Below are positions 25,677 to 34,647 of a stretch of 64,000 nt of DNA, piece by piece. The translations under genes and the position numbers were made by a program. How positions within the stretch are numbered: the stretch's first letter is position 1; every line of letters starts with the position of its first letter. Under the pieces are notes generated by a model that saw only the letters and a program-made list of their open reading frames with translations, had not been told where the DNA came from and did not search any database. Source of the DNA: Arenibacter catalasegens (lineage in GTDB: Bacteria; Bacteroidota; Bacteroidia; Flavobacteriales; Flavobacteriaceae); NCBI RefSeq assembly GCF_002909235.1, contig NZ_PHQQ01000003.1, positions 186,001-250,000 on the forward strand. The letters are read 5' to 3'.

Positions 25677-28625
25677 TTAAAAGGATACATTCACACCAAA
25701 AACAAATGTTCTTGCTTTTGGATAGGCGAATTTATCTATACCAAAGGATTGAATTCCATTTGTTGAACTGTCCGTATTCACTTCGGGATCATATCCATCA
25801 TAATCTGTAATTACGAATAAATTTTGGCCCGTAAAGCTTAGTCTAAATTCTTGAAGCCAGTTTGAAGCCCATGCCATGGATTTGGTATCGAACGAATATC
25901 CAAAGGTCATATTATTCAATCTTAAATAAGAACCGTCCTTTAAATAACGTGTGGAAACGGCAGCTGAATTAATAATACTTTCTTCGGGATATTGTATGGC
26001 TATTGGGGTAGTATTGTTTGATTTGCTCAATAAGGTTTTATAGAAACTTCCCATAGCCGTATGGTCATAAATTTCGTTCCCTGATACTCCATTAAAATTC
26101 ATATTAAAATCAAATCCTTTATACTTGAAATTTGCATAAAAATTATAGGTCAAGTCTGGCAAAGCACTTCCAACAATTGTTCTATCTTTCTCCGTAATCT
26201 CACCATCTCCGTCATTGTCCGCAAATTGTGACAAACCATCGGCGTCAATTCCCGTGAATGTCTGCATATAAAAAGCACCAATGGCTTCCCCGCTAACAAA
26301 CCCGTTGATAGTGGCATCCGTAAGACCTTGTCCAGATGCAGATCCCGTAGTTACAATGGTAAAGGGAGATTCCTCCACTAAATTATCAATAAAAGTGGCA
26401 TTTCCTCCAAATCCGTAAGACAAACCATCAGGATTACGTTTTGAATAATCAAGTGCAACTTCAAGTCCTTTGTTGGTAATGGTCATGTCAGGAACATTGG
26501 TCCAATACGTTGGAGCTGGCACAATAGGATCTACCGGTACCACTTCCAATAAGATATTATCGGACACTTTATGGAAATAATCCACAGTACCTGTTAAACT
26601 ACCATCAAACAATCCAAAATCAACACCCACGTTAGATTGGGTTGAAACCTCCCATTGAATGTCAGGGTTGGCGAAACGAGTATACTCAGATCCCACTGGA
26701 TAAGCACCATTCTGATCTATTGGATAACTTACATTACTTGAGTTACTAACCCTAAAGGAAGCTTTTGTAATTTTCCCTGGAATTTCCTGGTTTCCTGTTT
26801 GTCCCCATCCTGCCCTTAATTTTAAATCACTAAAGATGGAACCCTCCATAAAATCTTCTTCAATAATTCTCCAAGATCCTGCAAAGGACGAGAACACCCC
26901 GTATTTGTTGTTTTTACCAAATTTTGAGGAACCATCAGCTCTTACAGTTGCAGTAAAAAGATATCTATCCATAAAGCTCCAATTGGCCCTACCGAAATAC
27001 GATTGTAATTCGTTTTCAAAGGTGCTTCCAGTAGGTCTATGATCAGTTATATTGGTATCCCCTCCCAATCCAGGGTTATCACGGGGATCTATACCAGTAT
27101 CAGACGGAAATTCGTCAATGGACCAACTACTATTTCTTGAAAACGTTTTTTGATAGGAGTGACCCCCTAAAATACTTAGATTGTGCTCTCCTACGTCAAA
27201 AGTATACGTCAGATAGTTTTCAATTAGGTTATTTTCATATTTTCCAAAGGACTGTCTTAAAAAGCCTAAATCATTTCTATCGCTATTGGCGATAGTTTGT
27301 TGATCACTATCTGATGATCTATTTTCATAGCCATAATTAAGTTTGTATACCAGACCATCCAAAATTTCGAAAGAAGGTGCTATGTTTATCATTATCCTTC
27401 GAGATTCAGAAAAGTTCCCATTATACTTATTGGACAATAAAGGATTGTTCCAATTAAGAGGGTTGTTAATTTCCCCATCAGCAGTATACGCGTTAAATGT
27501 AGGGTTGGTGGTATACCCCAAATTATTATTTCTGGATTGATCGGTAAGCGTGGTATTTAAATTATAATCAATTCTTAATCGATTATCCAATAATTTTTGG
27601 GTTACGTTGATCCTGGCACTTGTTCTTTTTAAGTCGGAATTATATACAATCCCTTCCTGATCTTGAAGGCCTAAAGAAGCATAATAATTTAATTTATCGG
27701 TACCACCTGACAACACTAAATTATAGTTTTGCGTAATCGCAGCCCTAGTCAATTCATCTTGCCAATCGGTAGAACCTCCTCCATCTATCAGTTCACTCCC
27801 AGGAATTGCCGCCACTTGCGTACGGAATTCCTCGGCACTGAATACATCCAGTTTACGCGCCAGTGTAGAAACACCTACATTAGTAGAAAGGGATATTTTA
27901 GAAACACCGGCCTTTCCGCTTTTAGTTGTAATAATGATAACGCCATTGGCTCCTCTTGAACCATATATTGCAGTTGCCGAAGCATCTTTTAATACATCAA
28001 TAGATTCAATGTCATCTGGATTTATAAAATTCAAAGGACTTTCTCCTGAACCTGTACCTGCCAAGCCCAATGGAAAACCGTCCAAAACAAAGAGTGGCCC
28101 TGACCCTGAGCGAATAGTTCCCTGTCCACGAATAACAATACGCTGCCCGCTACCTGGTTCCCCGCTTGAGGAAGTAACATTTACACCCGCAGCCTTACCC
28201 TGTATAAGTTGTCCCGCGTTATTTACAACACCTTTGTTAAAGTCTTCACTGGTAACTCTTTTCACCGCACCAGTTACGTCTTTAATTTTTTGGGTTCCAT
28301 AACCTACTACAACTACTTCGTCCAAAAGTGATGAGTCTTCTTGAAGTGTAAGGCTCACGGTGCTTTGACCATTGAGCGATATGTCTTTTGTAGCATAACC
28401 TAAAAAAGACACGGCGAGAGTTGCGTTTGCATCTGATACTTGGATGGTGAAATTACCATCAAAATCAGTTGTTGTCCCATTCTTAGTTCCCTTTTCGATA
28501 ACGGTTGCACCAGGCAGGGGAACATTCTGTTCATCGAATACCGTACCGGTAACCGAGGTCTGTGCCCATGATGCTGTTGATATGCCTATAATTAAGGCAA
28601 ACATCAAAAATTTCAGTTTCTTCAT
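25677..28625 (-). CDS. SusC/RagA-family TonB-dependent transporter of the inositol locus
   Basis: A 982-residue outer-membrane channel: signal peptide (FLMFALIIGISTASWAQ), carboxypeptidase-like regulatory domain (VTGTVFDEQNVPLPGATVIE, about 24-100), the TonB-box-like EVVVVGYGTQ, plug domain (IVIRGQGTIRSGSGPLFVLDG) and a barrel ending in FVFGVNVSF. There is no STN domain, in agreement with LacI control instead of sigma/FecR. It is short for a SusC, which may fit a small ligand. A LacI operator lies 83-96 bases before the ATG at 28625. SusD follows after 18 bases. Confidence 0.96.
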   Translation of the reverse strand: MKKLKFLMFALIIGISTASWAQTSVTGTVFDEQNVPLPGATVIEKGTKNGTTTDFDGNFTIQVSDANATLAVSFLGYATKDISLNGQSTVSLTLQEDSSLLDEVVVVGYGTQKIKDVTGAVKRVTSEDFNKGVVNNAGQLIQGKAAGVNVTSSSGEPGSGQRIVIRGQGTIRSGSGPLFVLDGFPLGLAGTGSGESPLNFINPDDIESIDVLKDASATAIYGSRGANGVIIITTKSGKAGVSKISLSTNVGVSTLARKLDVFSAEEFRTQVAAIPGSELIDGGGSTDWQDELTRAAITQNYNLVLSGGTDKLNYYASLGLQDQEGIVYNSDLKRTSARINVTQKLLDNRLRIDYNLNTTLTDQSRNNNLGYTTNPTFNAYTADGEINNPLNWNNPLLSNKYNGNFSESRRIMINIAPSFEILDGLVYKLNYGYENRSSDSDQQTIANSDRNDLGFLRQSFGKYENNLIENYLTYTFDVGEHNLSILGGHSYQKTFSRNSSWSIDEFPSDTGIDPRDNPGLGGDTNITDHRPTGSTFENELQSYFGRANWSFMDRYLFTATVRADGSSKFGKNNKYGVFSSFAGSWRIIEEDFMEGSIFSDLKLRAGWGQTGNQEIPGKITKASFRVSNSSNVSYPIDQNGAYPVGSEYTRFANPDIQWEVSTQSNVGVDFGLFDGSLTGTVDYFHKVSDNILLEVVPVDPIVPAPTYWTNVPDMTITNKGLEVALDYSKRNPDGLSYGFGGNATFIDNLVEESPFTIVTTGSASGQGLTDATINGFVSGEAIGAFYMQTFTGIDADGLSQFADNDGDGEITEKDRTIVGSALPDLTYNFYANFKYKGFDFNMNFNGVSGNEIYDHTAMGSFYKTLLSKSNNTTPIAIQYPEESIINSAAVSTRYLKDGSYLRLNNMTFGYSFDTKSMAWASNWLQEFRLSFTGQNLFVITDYDGYDPEVNTDSSTNGIQSFGIDKFAYPKARTFVFGVNVSF

Positions 28626-28707
28626 ATTTAGTTGTTTTAATTAGTTTTGTCATAACCAAATTAACACAATTTTAAGGATGTCGAAATTTTTGGGTCTTAA
28701 AAAACAA

Positions 28708-28721
28708 TGCAAAGGTTTGCA
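28708..28721. promoter_or_regulatory. LacI-family operator upstream of susC
   Basis: The same 14-base palindrome TGCAAAGGTTTGCA as at 22579-22592, 83 bases before the susC ATG. TAATTTGGTTA (minus strand, 28653-28663) between operator and ATG is a weak -7 candidate, which would put the operator upstream of the core promoter. Confidence 0.85.
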
Positions 28722-29391
28722 CACCGCTAGTTGGGAAGAAATTTCTTACGTATCTAAACACCATAGTCCCAAATACTATTTCCCCTCCTGTAAGTTTGCC
28801 TAATTAAGGCTTCCAATGCCATCCTTAAGTATGCTTAATAATCATTGTAGTGATTACAATCCTGATCGCTTTTATCTTAGGGGAAAAATTACCATAGTAT
28901 AATTCCAAAGGGTCAAAAATACATTACCTAATAATTTTTATAATTGGTTATTCACGGCAAAGCTATATAATTGGAAGTACGAAAATGGCCGGATTTGATG
29001 ATTTTACCTTGGGTTTACTATTTAATAACACAATACCTATTCTGATGTATTGAAATTTGTAACAGCTATATTAATAAGTATACTTTTAGAAGAAGTTACT
29101 CTTGGGTGGATTGAATAATTCATGAATCGGGACCACTAACTGTTTGCTACATAACACATACACTTTACAAAAATAGCAACCAATACGCTTTCTATAAAAT
29201 ACGAATTGGCAGCCTTCTATTAAATGATACATTATCAATTGCCTAACATGCAAAGGGCCTTGTTTATATTTCTGGCACTGTTTTTTATTCTACAACAGTA
29301 ATGGCAACAGCCTGAAATTTCACAATTCCTTCCTGCACAAAATAACTACCAAAGAATAAATACCGTTCCTTAAACTAAAGAAAATATCAGC
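28722..29391. other. Long intergenic region, no convincing gene
   Basis: This AT-rich stretch separates the inositol locus from the next gene. No reading frame of useful length, no strong hairpin with a T run and no tRNA was seen. A 17-codon frame at 29248-29301 (MQRALFIFLALFFILQQ) looks like an isolated signal peptide and may be the relic of a lost secreted-protein gene. Confidence 0.5.
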
Positions 29392-29892
29392 CTATAAATC
29401 AAAAGTATAGACAATGCCCAGGGTAAGGGTTGTCCAAGTAACATTATCCAATTTAATACCGGTATAGGAAAGATTCACTTCCGTTTGTGCCCCCATTAGG
29501 TAACCTATGGTTGGCCTATAATAAAGTCCGCCGTCATTACCATCGTTTATGCCTATGGCCTGACCAACATCGGCTCCGATGGATAACGAATTGGAGGTCC
29601 AAAATCTAACAGAAGCGGCGAGGGGCATAAATTGAATGTTAGGTAAGTCTTCAGAAAAAAGCTCCCTATCATACTTTTCAGGAAATCCGTTTACGAAACC
29701 TACCATTACCCCAAGGTCCACAATTTCACTTAGACCCCAACGATATCCTAAATCCACTCCCGCAACTAGGCTAAGTTCATCCTGGAATTCATCCAATGGC
29801 AGACCGCCATGGATCCCCAGTTTCATGCCTTGTTGGGCATACAATCCCATTCCTAATAAGGCAAATGCGAAGGTTACTATTACTTTTTTCAT
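29392..29892 (-). CDS. Small outer-membrane beta-barrel protein
   Basis: A 166-residue protein with a clear signal peptide (MKKVIVTFAFALLGMGLYAQ) and alternating beta-strand pattern, with several Gly/aromatic-rich strands and the ending TLGIVYTFDL, typical of small OmpA/OmpW-size porin-family barrels. ATG 29892 is preferred over the TTG at 29895. It stands alone, divergent from the sialic-acid operon, with long flanking gaps. Its role is unknown; an OMP_b-brl type fold is the best guess. Confidence 0.75.
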   Translation of the reverse strand: MKKVIVTFAFALLGMGLYAQQGMKLGIHGGLPLDEFQDELSLVAGVDLGYRWGLSEIVDLGVMVGFVNGFPEKYDRELFSEDLPNIQFMPLAASVRFWTSNSLSIGADVGQAIGINDGNDGGLYYRPTIGYLMGAQTEVNLSYTGIKLDNVTWTTLTLGIVYTFDL

Positions 29893-30236
29893 CAATGTTG
29901 GTTTTTATTGGTTGGTATAAATCTAGAATCTTCCATGAAGCAGACCACATTTTTGTTGTAAAACCCGCAAAAAAAGTTGTGGAGATGAGAATTATGGTAC
30001 AACACCGCGGATCTATCACAATGAATTCTTATAAAACCATGTTTGTTCTGGTCTGAATTTACCCAATGCAATCGGCTATTGGAAATTAGGTCTGAATTTC
30101 ATAAACAAAACCGGGATAATCAAATCACGACAACCCACATTCTTTTTACGAATTATTGTAATCTGATTAAATTATTTTGGGTGAATGAAATCTTTACACG
30201 TAATTGTATCTTGTAATACATAATAAAAGTAAATAT
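29893..30236. other. Divergent promoter region between the barrel protein and nanA
   Basis: No gene was found here. It must hold both promoters. The GntR-type element lies at 30212-30223. A TTATTTTGGG stretch near 30172-30182 is one base short of the TAnnTTTG consensus. Confidence 0.4.
30212..30223 (+). promoter_or_regulatory. Putative GntR (FadR-type) operator upstream of nanA
   Basis: TGTAATACATAA contains the near-palindrome TGTA-N-TACA, in line with the FadR-subfamily consensus GTnnnAC. It lies 14 bases before the nanA ATG. The same 12-mer, inverted, is found at 35504-35515, and a one-base variant at 36463-36474. Confidence 0.65.
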
Positions 30237-31136
30237 ATGAACGGACTGATCGCCGCAACTTATGCCCCAATGCATAATGATACCTCAATAAATTTGGGTA
30301 TAATCTCCGAATACGGCCAATTTTTAAAAAACAATAAGGTTAAGGGCGCCTTTGTGAATGGATCTACTGGAGATTTTGTCTCCTTGACGACCGAAGAAAG
30401 AAAAGAAATTATCACTGAATGGTCAATAAACAAACCAAACGATTTTTTTCTGGTAAACCACGTTGGACATAACAGTTTAAAGGTCGCCAAAGACCTAGCA
30501 ACACATTCTGCGGATAAGGTGGATGCCATTGCGGCCTTGGCTCCCTTTTACTTTAGGCTTATCTCGTTAAAAAGTTTGCTTGAATACTGTAAGGAAATTG
30601 CCGGCTGTGCACCGGACACTCCTTTCTATTACTACCACATTCCTGTATTGACGGGTGCCAATTTCCTAATGCACGAATTTCTGGAATTAGCCTCCAAGGA
30701 AATACCAAACTTTGCTGGTATAAAGTTTACGAACAATAACTTAATAGACTATAAATATTGTAAGGATTTTAATCATGGTGCCTATAATATATTGTTTGGT
30801 TTTGATGAAATCTTACTAGCGAGCCTTCCATTGGGCGCAGAAGGCTGGGTAGGTAGCACTTACAATCACTTAGCGCCGCTATATTTATCAATCATAGAGG
30901 CGTTTCACAACAACGATCATAAATTGGCAGCATCTCTACAGGAAAAATCTATGAAGTTCGTAGATATTCTAAATTCAAAAGGAGGCTTTAATGGGGCGGC
31001 CAAATCCTTTATGAAAGTACTGGGAGTAGATTGCGGTCCAAGTAGATTCCCTCATGTAACCCTTTCACCAAAAGAATTGGAAGAGGCTAGGGTAGCATTG
31101 GAAGCCTTAGGGATTATGGCCCATGCCAGCCATTGA
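30237..31136 (+). CDS. nanA: N-acetylneuraminate lyase
   Basis: A 299-residue class I aldolase of the DHDPS/NAL family. GSTGDF (42-47) binds the substrate carboxylate, Tyr133 sits in YYYHIPVLTG, and the Schiff-base Lys163 is in GIKFTNNN; the YHIP and KFTN contexts are those of sialic acid lyases. It cleaves N-acetylneuraminate to N-acetylmannosamine and pyruvate in the cytoplasm. The ATG at 30237 is preferred to an upstream TTG at 30204, which would swallow the operator. It heads a plus-strand cluster with epimerase and sialidase. Confidence 0.95.
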   Translation: MNGLIAATYAPMHNDTSINLGIISEYGQFLKNNKVKGAFVNGSTGDFVSLTTEERKEIITEWSINKPNDFFLVNHVGHNSLKVAKDLATHSADKVDAIAALAPFYFRLISLKSLLEYCKEIAGCAPDTPFYYYHIPVLTGANFLMHEFLELASKEIPNFAGIKFTNNNLIDYKYCKDFNHGAYNILFGFDEILLASLPLGAEGWVGSTYNHLAPLYLSIIEAFHNNDHKLAASLQEKSMKFVDILNSKGGFNGAAKSFMKVLGVDCGPSRFPHVTLSPKELEEARVALEALGIMAHASH

Positions 31137-31175
31137 TCGGATTGCTATAAATTGCACTAATAGCTCAACAACGCT

Positions 31176-31286
31176 ATGCTTGATAAAATAGGTTTACTTC
31201 TCTTTTTGTACACCACAGTATTTAACGCCCAACAAATTAGGCCAGCATGGATAGACACAAGTATTGGAAAATGGGCAAAAATTTAA
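31176..31286 (+). pseudogene. Possible relic of a secreted-protein gene
   Basis: A 36-codon frame starts with a convincing signal peptide (MLDKIGLLLFLYTTVFNA then QQIRPAW) but stops at TAA 31284-31286. It fills the 175-base gap between nanA and the epimerase gene. No continuation was seen in other frames before the epimerase start. Either the remains of a deleted exported protein (for example an esterase or hydrolase of the locus) or a chance leader peptide. Confidence 0.35.
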
Positions 31287-31311
31287 AAAAAAGTCTATTA
31301 AATAGAATTTT

Positions 31312-32484
31312 ATGAAACCACAAAGCAAACTATACAAGGACAATTTATTGAACAATATAATCCCCTTTTGGGAGAAGCATTCCTTGGACCTTGAAAATGG
31401 CGGCTATTTTACGTGCTTGGACAGAGAAGGCAAGGTTTACGACACCGATAAGTTTATGTGGCTGCAAGGCAGACAAGCTTGGATGTTCTCTACCTTGTAC
31501 AACCAAGTGGAACAGAGGGAAAATTGGTTAAAAATTGCTAAAAGTGGTGTAGATTTTATTAGGGACAAGGGAATGGATACCCAAGGCAATGTGTATTTTT
31601 CCTTAACCGCAGACGGACAACCACTGGTACAACCTTATAACATTTTTTCCGATTGTTTTGCGGCTATGGCTTTTGCCCAATATGGTATAGCGGCACAAGA
31701 TCAGGAATACAAAGAACTTGCCAAAAAAACATATCTGAATATTCTTAAGAAAAAGGATAACCCTAAGGGCATATACGAAAAAGGAACCTCCGCCAGACCG
31801 TTAAAAAGTTTTGCCCTGCCCATGATCTTGTCCAATTTGGCTTTAGAACTGGAAGACATATTGGAACCCGCCGAAGTGGAGCAAACCATAGATTTTTCGA
31901 TTCAAGAGGTTATGGACGTCTTTTTGGATAAAAAATCTGGTATAATTTATGAATTCGTTAAGCCCGACGGCAGCTTTGAAGACAGCTTTAACGGCCGTTT
32001 GCTAAATCCCGGTCATGGCATAGAAGCCATGTGGTTTATGATCGATATTGCCGTAAGAAGAAATGACCAAGGCTTAATAAAAAAGGCTGCAGAGACCATT
32101 ATTAAAATTTTGGAATACAGCTGGGACCAAGAATTTGGCGGAATACTTTATTTTCTGGATTCCAAGGGGCATCCACCTCAACAGTTGGAATGGGACCAAA
32201 AATTATGGTGGGTGCATTTGGAGACATTAGTGGCCCTTTCGAAGGCCTATGAACACACTCAAAACCCGGAAATTTCCCAATGGTACGCAAAGGTACACGA
32301 CTTTAGTTGGCAGCATTTTTCAGACACCGAACACGGGGAGTGGTTTGGGTATTTAAATCGAAGAGGGGAAGTATTGTTAAACCTCAAAGGAGGCAAATGG
32401 AAAGGATGTTTCCATGTGCCAAGAGCTATGCTCCAATGCTGGAAAACCTTTGAGAGAATGGAGAAGAATGGAATAATAAAATAG
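31312..32484 (+). CDS. N-acylglucosamine 2-epimerase (AGE family)
   Basis: A 390-residue (alpha/alpha)6-barrel protein of the renin-binding-protein/AGE family. The two active-site His residues appear in [12 protein letters not shown] and [21 protein letters not shown] and [12 protein letters not shown] are further family segments. In this context it should convert N-acetylmannosamine from the lyase to N-acetylglucosamine, the route known in Bacteroides (NanLET) in place of the ManNAc kinase route. It is 23 bases before the sialidase gene, so it is co-transcribed with it. Confidence 0.93.
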   Translation: MKPQSKLYKDNLLNNIIPFWEKHSLDLENGGYFTCLDREGKVYDTDKFMWLQGRQAWMFSTLYNQVEQRENWLKIAKSGVDFIRDKGMDTQGNVYFSLTADGQPLVQPYNIFSDCFAAMAFAQYGIAAQDQEYKELAKKTYLNILKKKDNPKGIYEKGTSARPLKSFALPMILSNLALELEDILEPAEVEQTIDFSIQEVMDVFLDKKSGIIYEFVKPDGSFEDSFNGRLLNPGHGIEAMWFMIDIAVRRNDQGLIKKAAETIIKILEYSWDQEFGGILYFLDSKGHPPQQLEWDQKLWWVHLETLVALSKAYEHTQNPEISQWYAKVHDFSWQHFSDTEHGEWFGYLNRRGEVLLNLKGGKWKGCFHVPRAMLQCWKTFERMEKNGIIK

Positions 32485-32507
32485 AAATTATCATAAATCC
32501 AAAAGAT

Positions 32508-33638
32508 ATGAAAAATACATTGATACTACTTTTATTCGTCGCCTTCGGCTGTAAGGCCCAACAGGAAACTTTCAAGATTGCCGATGGGGTAATAAGTCAT
32601 CAGGATTTGTTCAATACCTCCATGAATCCGGACGTTTCCTGCTATCGTATTCCCGCCTTGGCTACGGCTCCAAACAACGACTTGATTGCGGCAATAGACG
32701 AAAGGGTACCTTCTTGTGCCGATTTAAAAGGGAGCCGGGACATTAACATAGTAATAAGACGTAGTAGCGATAATGGAAAAACTTGGTCAGCAATAGAAAA
32801 AATTGTGGATTTTCCGCTAGGCAAATCTGCTTCAGATCCCTCTATGATCGTAGATGCCATTACCAATGAAATTTTTCTTTTTTACAACTATATGGATTTG
32901 GATAAAGAAAAGGACGTTTACTATTTACATGTCACAAAAAGTTCTGATAACGGAAAGACGTGGAGCCAACCGGAAGATATTACCCCTCAGATTGCAAAGC
33001 AAGAATGGCATAACGATTTTAAATTTATAACCTCTGGCCGAGGTATACAGACTCGATCCGGCGCACTACTCCACTGTATGGTAAACATAAATAACGGTTT
33101 ACATGTTTTTGGCAGTAAGGACCACGGAAAATCCTGGTTTTTTACTGACACTCCTGTGAGCCCTGCAGACGAATCCAAAATTATAGAGTTGGCCAATGGA
33201 GATTGGATGATCAATGCCAGGGCCAATAAAGAAGGAAAGAGGTACGTACATATTTCCAGTGATGAGGGAAAAAGTTGGGCAACTCGACCCGAACCCACCT
33301 TGATCGATCCGGGCTGTAATGCCAGTATTGTTCGCTACACCTCCATTATGGATGGCTACAAGAAAAACAGGTTATTGTTCTCCAATGCCAAAAGTGAAAA
33401 TGGCCGTGTTAACATGACGGTTAGAATAAGTTATGACGAAGGCGAAACCTGGTCCGAAGGAAAAACAATCTATAAGGGAGAATCGGCCTACTCATCCATG
33501 ACCATAATGGACAACGGAGATATAGGTTTGTTTTTTGAACAGGATGATTACCAAAAAAATCCATTTGTAAGCTTCTCGCTTAAATGGCTGACAGATGGAA
33601 AGGACAGATACAGAAAACCGAAAAATAAAAAGAAATAA
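32508..33638 (+). CDS. nanH: Exo-alpha-sialidase, lipoprotein
   Basis: A 376-residue six-bladed beta-propeller glycosidase (GH33 type). The N-terminus is a lipoprotein signal with Cys15 (LLLFVAFGC), so it is anchored to a membrane, likely at the surface or periplasmic side. The RIP motif CYRIPAL (about 45-51) supplies the first Arg of the carboxylate-binding triad. Asp boxes SxDxGxTW occur as SSDNGKTW (twice), SKDHGKSW, SSDEGKSW and SYDEGETW. It releases terminal sialic acids from glycans, feeding the symporter and lyase of this locus. Confidence 0.95.
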   Translation: MKNTLILLLFVAFGCKAQQETFKIADGVISHQDLFNTSMNPDVSCYRIPALATAPNNDLIAAIDERVPSCADLKGSRDINIVIRRSSDNGKTWSAIEKIVDFPLGKSASDPSMIVDAITNEIFLFYNYMDLDKEKDVYYLHVTKSSDNGKTWSQPEDITPQIAKQEWHNDFKFITSGRGIQTRSGALLHCMVNINNGLHVFGSKDHGKSWFFTDTPVSPADESKIIELANGDWMINARANKEGKRYVHISSDEGKSWATRPEPTLIDPGCNASIVRYTSIMDGYKKNRLLFSNAKSENGRVNMTVRISYDEGETWSEGKTIYKGESAYSSMTIMDNGDIGLFFEQDDYQKNPFVSFSLKWLTDGKDRYRKPKNKKK

Positions 33639-33761
33639 ACAATTCATAGTGGCCTAATAAATTGACTTATCGAAAAATATTGGATATATTTATAACAGTT
33701 TACCCACCAAATAAGAATTGTTCCTATTTATTGGTTGCAAATAAAAATAACAAACTGTACT

Positions 33762-34646
33762 ATGTCCAATATAAAAGACTTAGCCGATTATGACTATCCT
33801 GTTTCGGACATGTTCCAACTCCCAAAATCGGCAGCGGAATGGGAACAATACAAATTATCCGATGAACAGTTGGTCCACTTTAAGGAATATGGATATGTAT
33901 CGGGCATAAAGCTTTTGGAAGAATGGCAGGTAGATTTGTTAAATCAGGAATTGGCGGAAATAATGGATCCGAATCATCCTGGCCATCATTTGTTCTACGA
34001 ATTTCACAGTAACGAATCCCAAGACCCAAATTCGGTTTTGTTCCATTCCCTAGGTCATTGGCGCATTGCCCCTGGCTTACATGATGTTCTTTGGAACCCA
34101 GCTTTTATAATGGCTGCGCATCAATTATTGGATAACAAATCCGTTAGGTTTTGGCACGACCAATTATTTTGTAAACCAGCCCAGCATGGAGGGGTAGTAG
34201 CTTGGCATCAGGATTACTCTTATTGGACAAGAACCATAGCCATGCAACACCTTACTTGCTGGACCGGATTAGATGATGCCAGCACAGAAAATGGTTGTCT
34301 ACATTATATCCCAAAAAGCCATAAATGGGGCCTTTTGGATGCACCGTCACTTGCTGGGGACATGAATGGCCTTATGCCATATCTTAACGAGGATCAAAAA
34401 AAGGAATTTAAGCCAACTCCAATTGAATTAAAAAAAGGGTATGCAACCTTTCATCACCCCTTAATGGTACATGGCTCTTACGAAAACAAATCAGAAAGAA
34501 GCAGAAGGGCATTTGTCCTCAATGTATTTGCCGATGGTACGATAAGCAATACAGACGATGAACTTTTGGCTGGGGTTCCAAGTGTTCCCAAAGGCAAAAA
34601 AATGGAAGGAAAGTTCTTCCCCTTACTTTATTCAAAGCTGGACTAG
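33762..34646 (+). CDS. Phytanoyl-CoA dioxygenase-family Fe(II)/2-oxoglutarate oxygenase
   Basis: A 294-residue cupin-type non-haem iron oxygenase. The iron triad is visible as His149-x-Asp151 in AWHQDYSYW and His237 in HHPLMVHGSYENK, with the 2-oxoglutarate-binding Arg just after (SERSRRAF). These enzymes hydroxylate or demethylate small molecules in the cytoplasm. It follows the sialidase after 123 bases on the same strand, so a role on sialic acids, such as removing an O-methyl or oxidising an N-glycolyl group, is possible but is inference only. ATG 33762 is preferred over TTG 33735. It ends one base from the convergent regulator gene. Confidence 0.88.
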   Translation: MSNIKDLADYDYPVSDMFQLPKSAAEWEQYKLSDEQLVHFKEYGYVSGIKLLEEWQVDLLNQELAEIMDPNHPGHHLFYEFHSNESQDPNSVLFHSLGHWRIAPGLHDVLWNPAFIMAAHQLLDNKSVRFWHDQLFCKPAQHGGVVAWHQDYSYWTRTIAMQHLTCWTGLDDASTENGCLHYIPKSHKWGLLDAPSLAGDMNGLMPYLNEDQKKEFKPTPIELKKGYATFHHPLMVHGSYENKSERSRRAFVLNVFADGTISNTDDELLAGVPSVPKGKKMEGKFFPLLYSKLD

Positions 34647-34647
34647 C

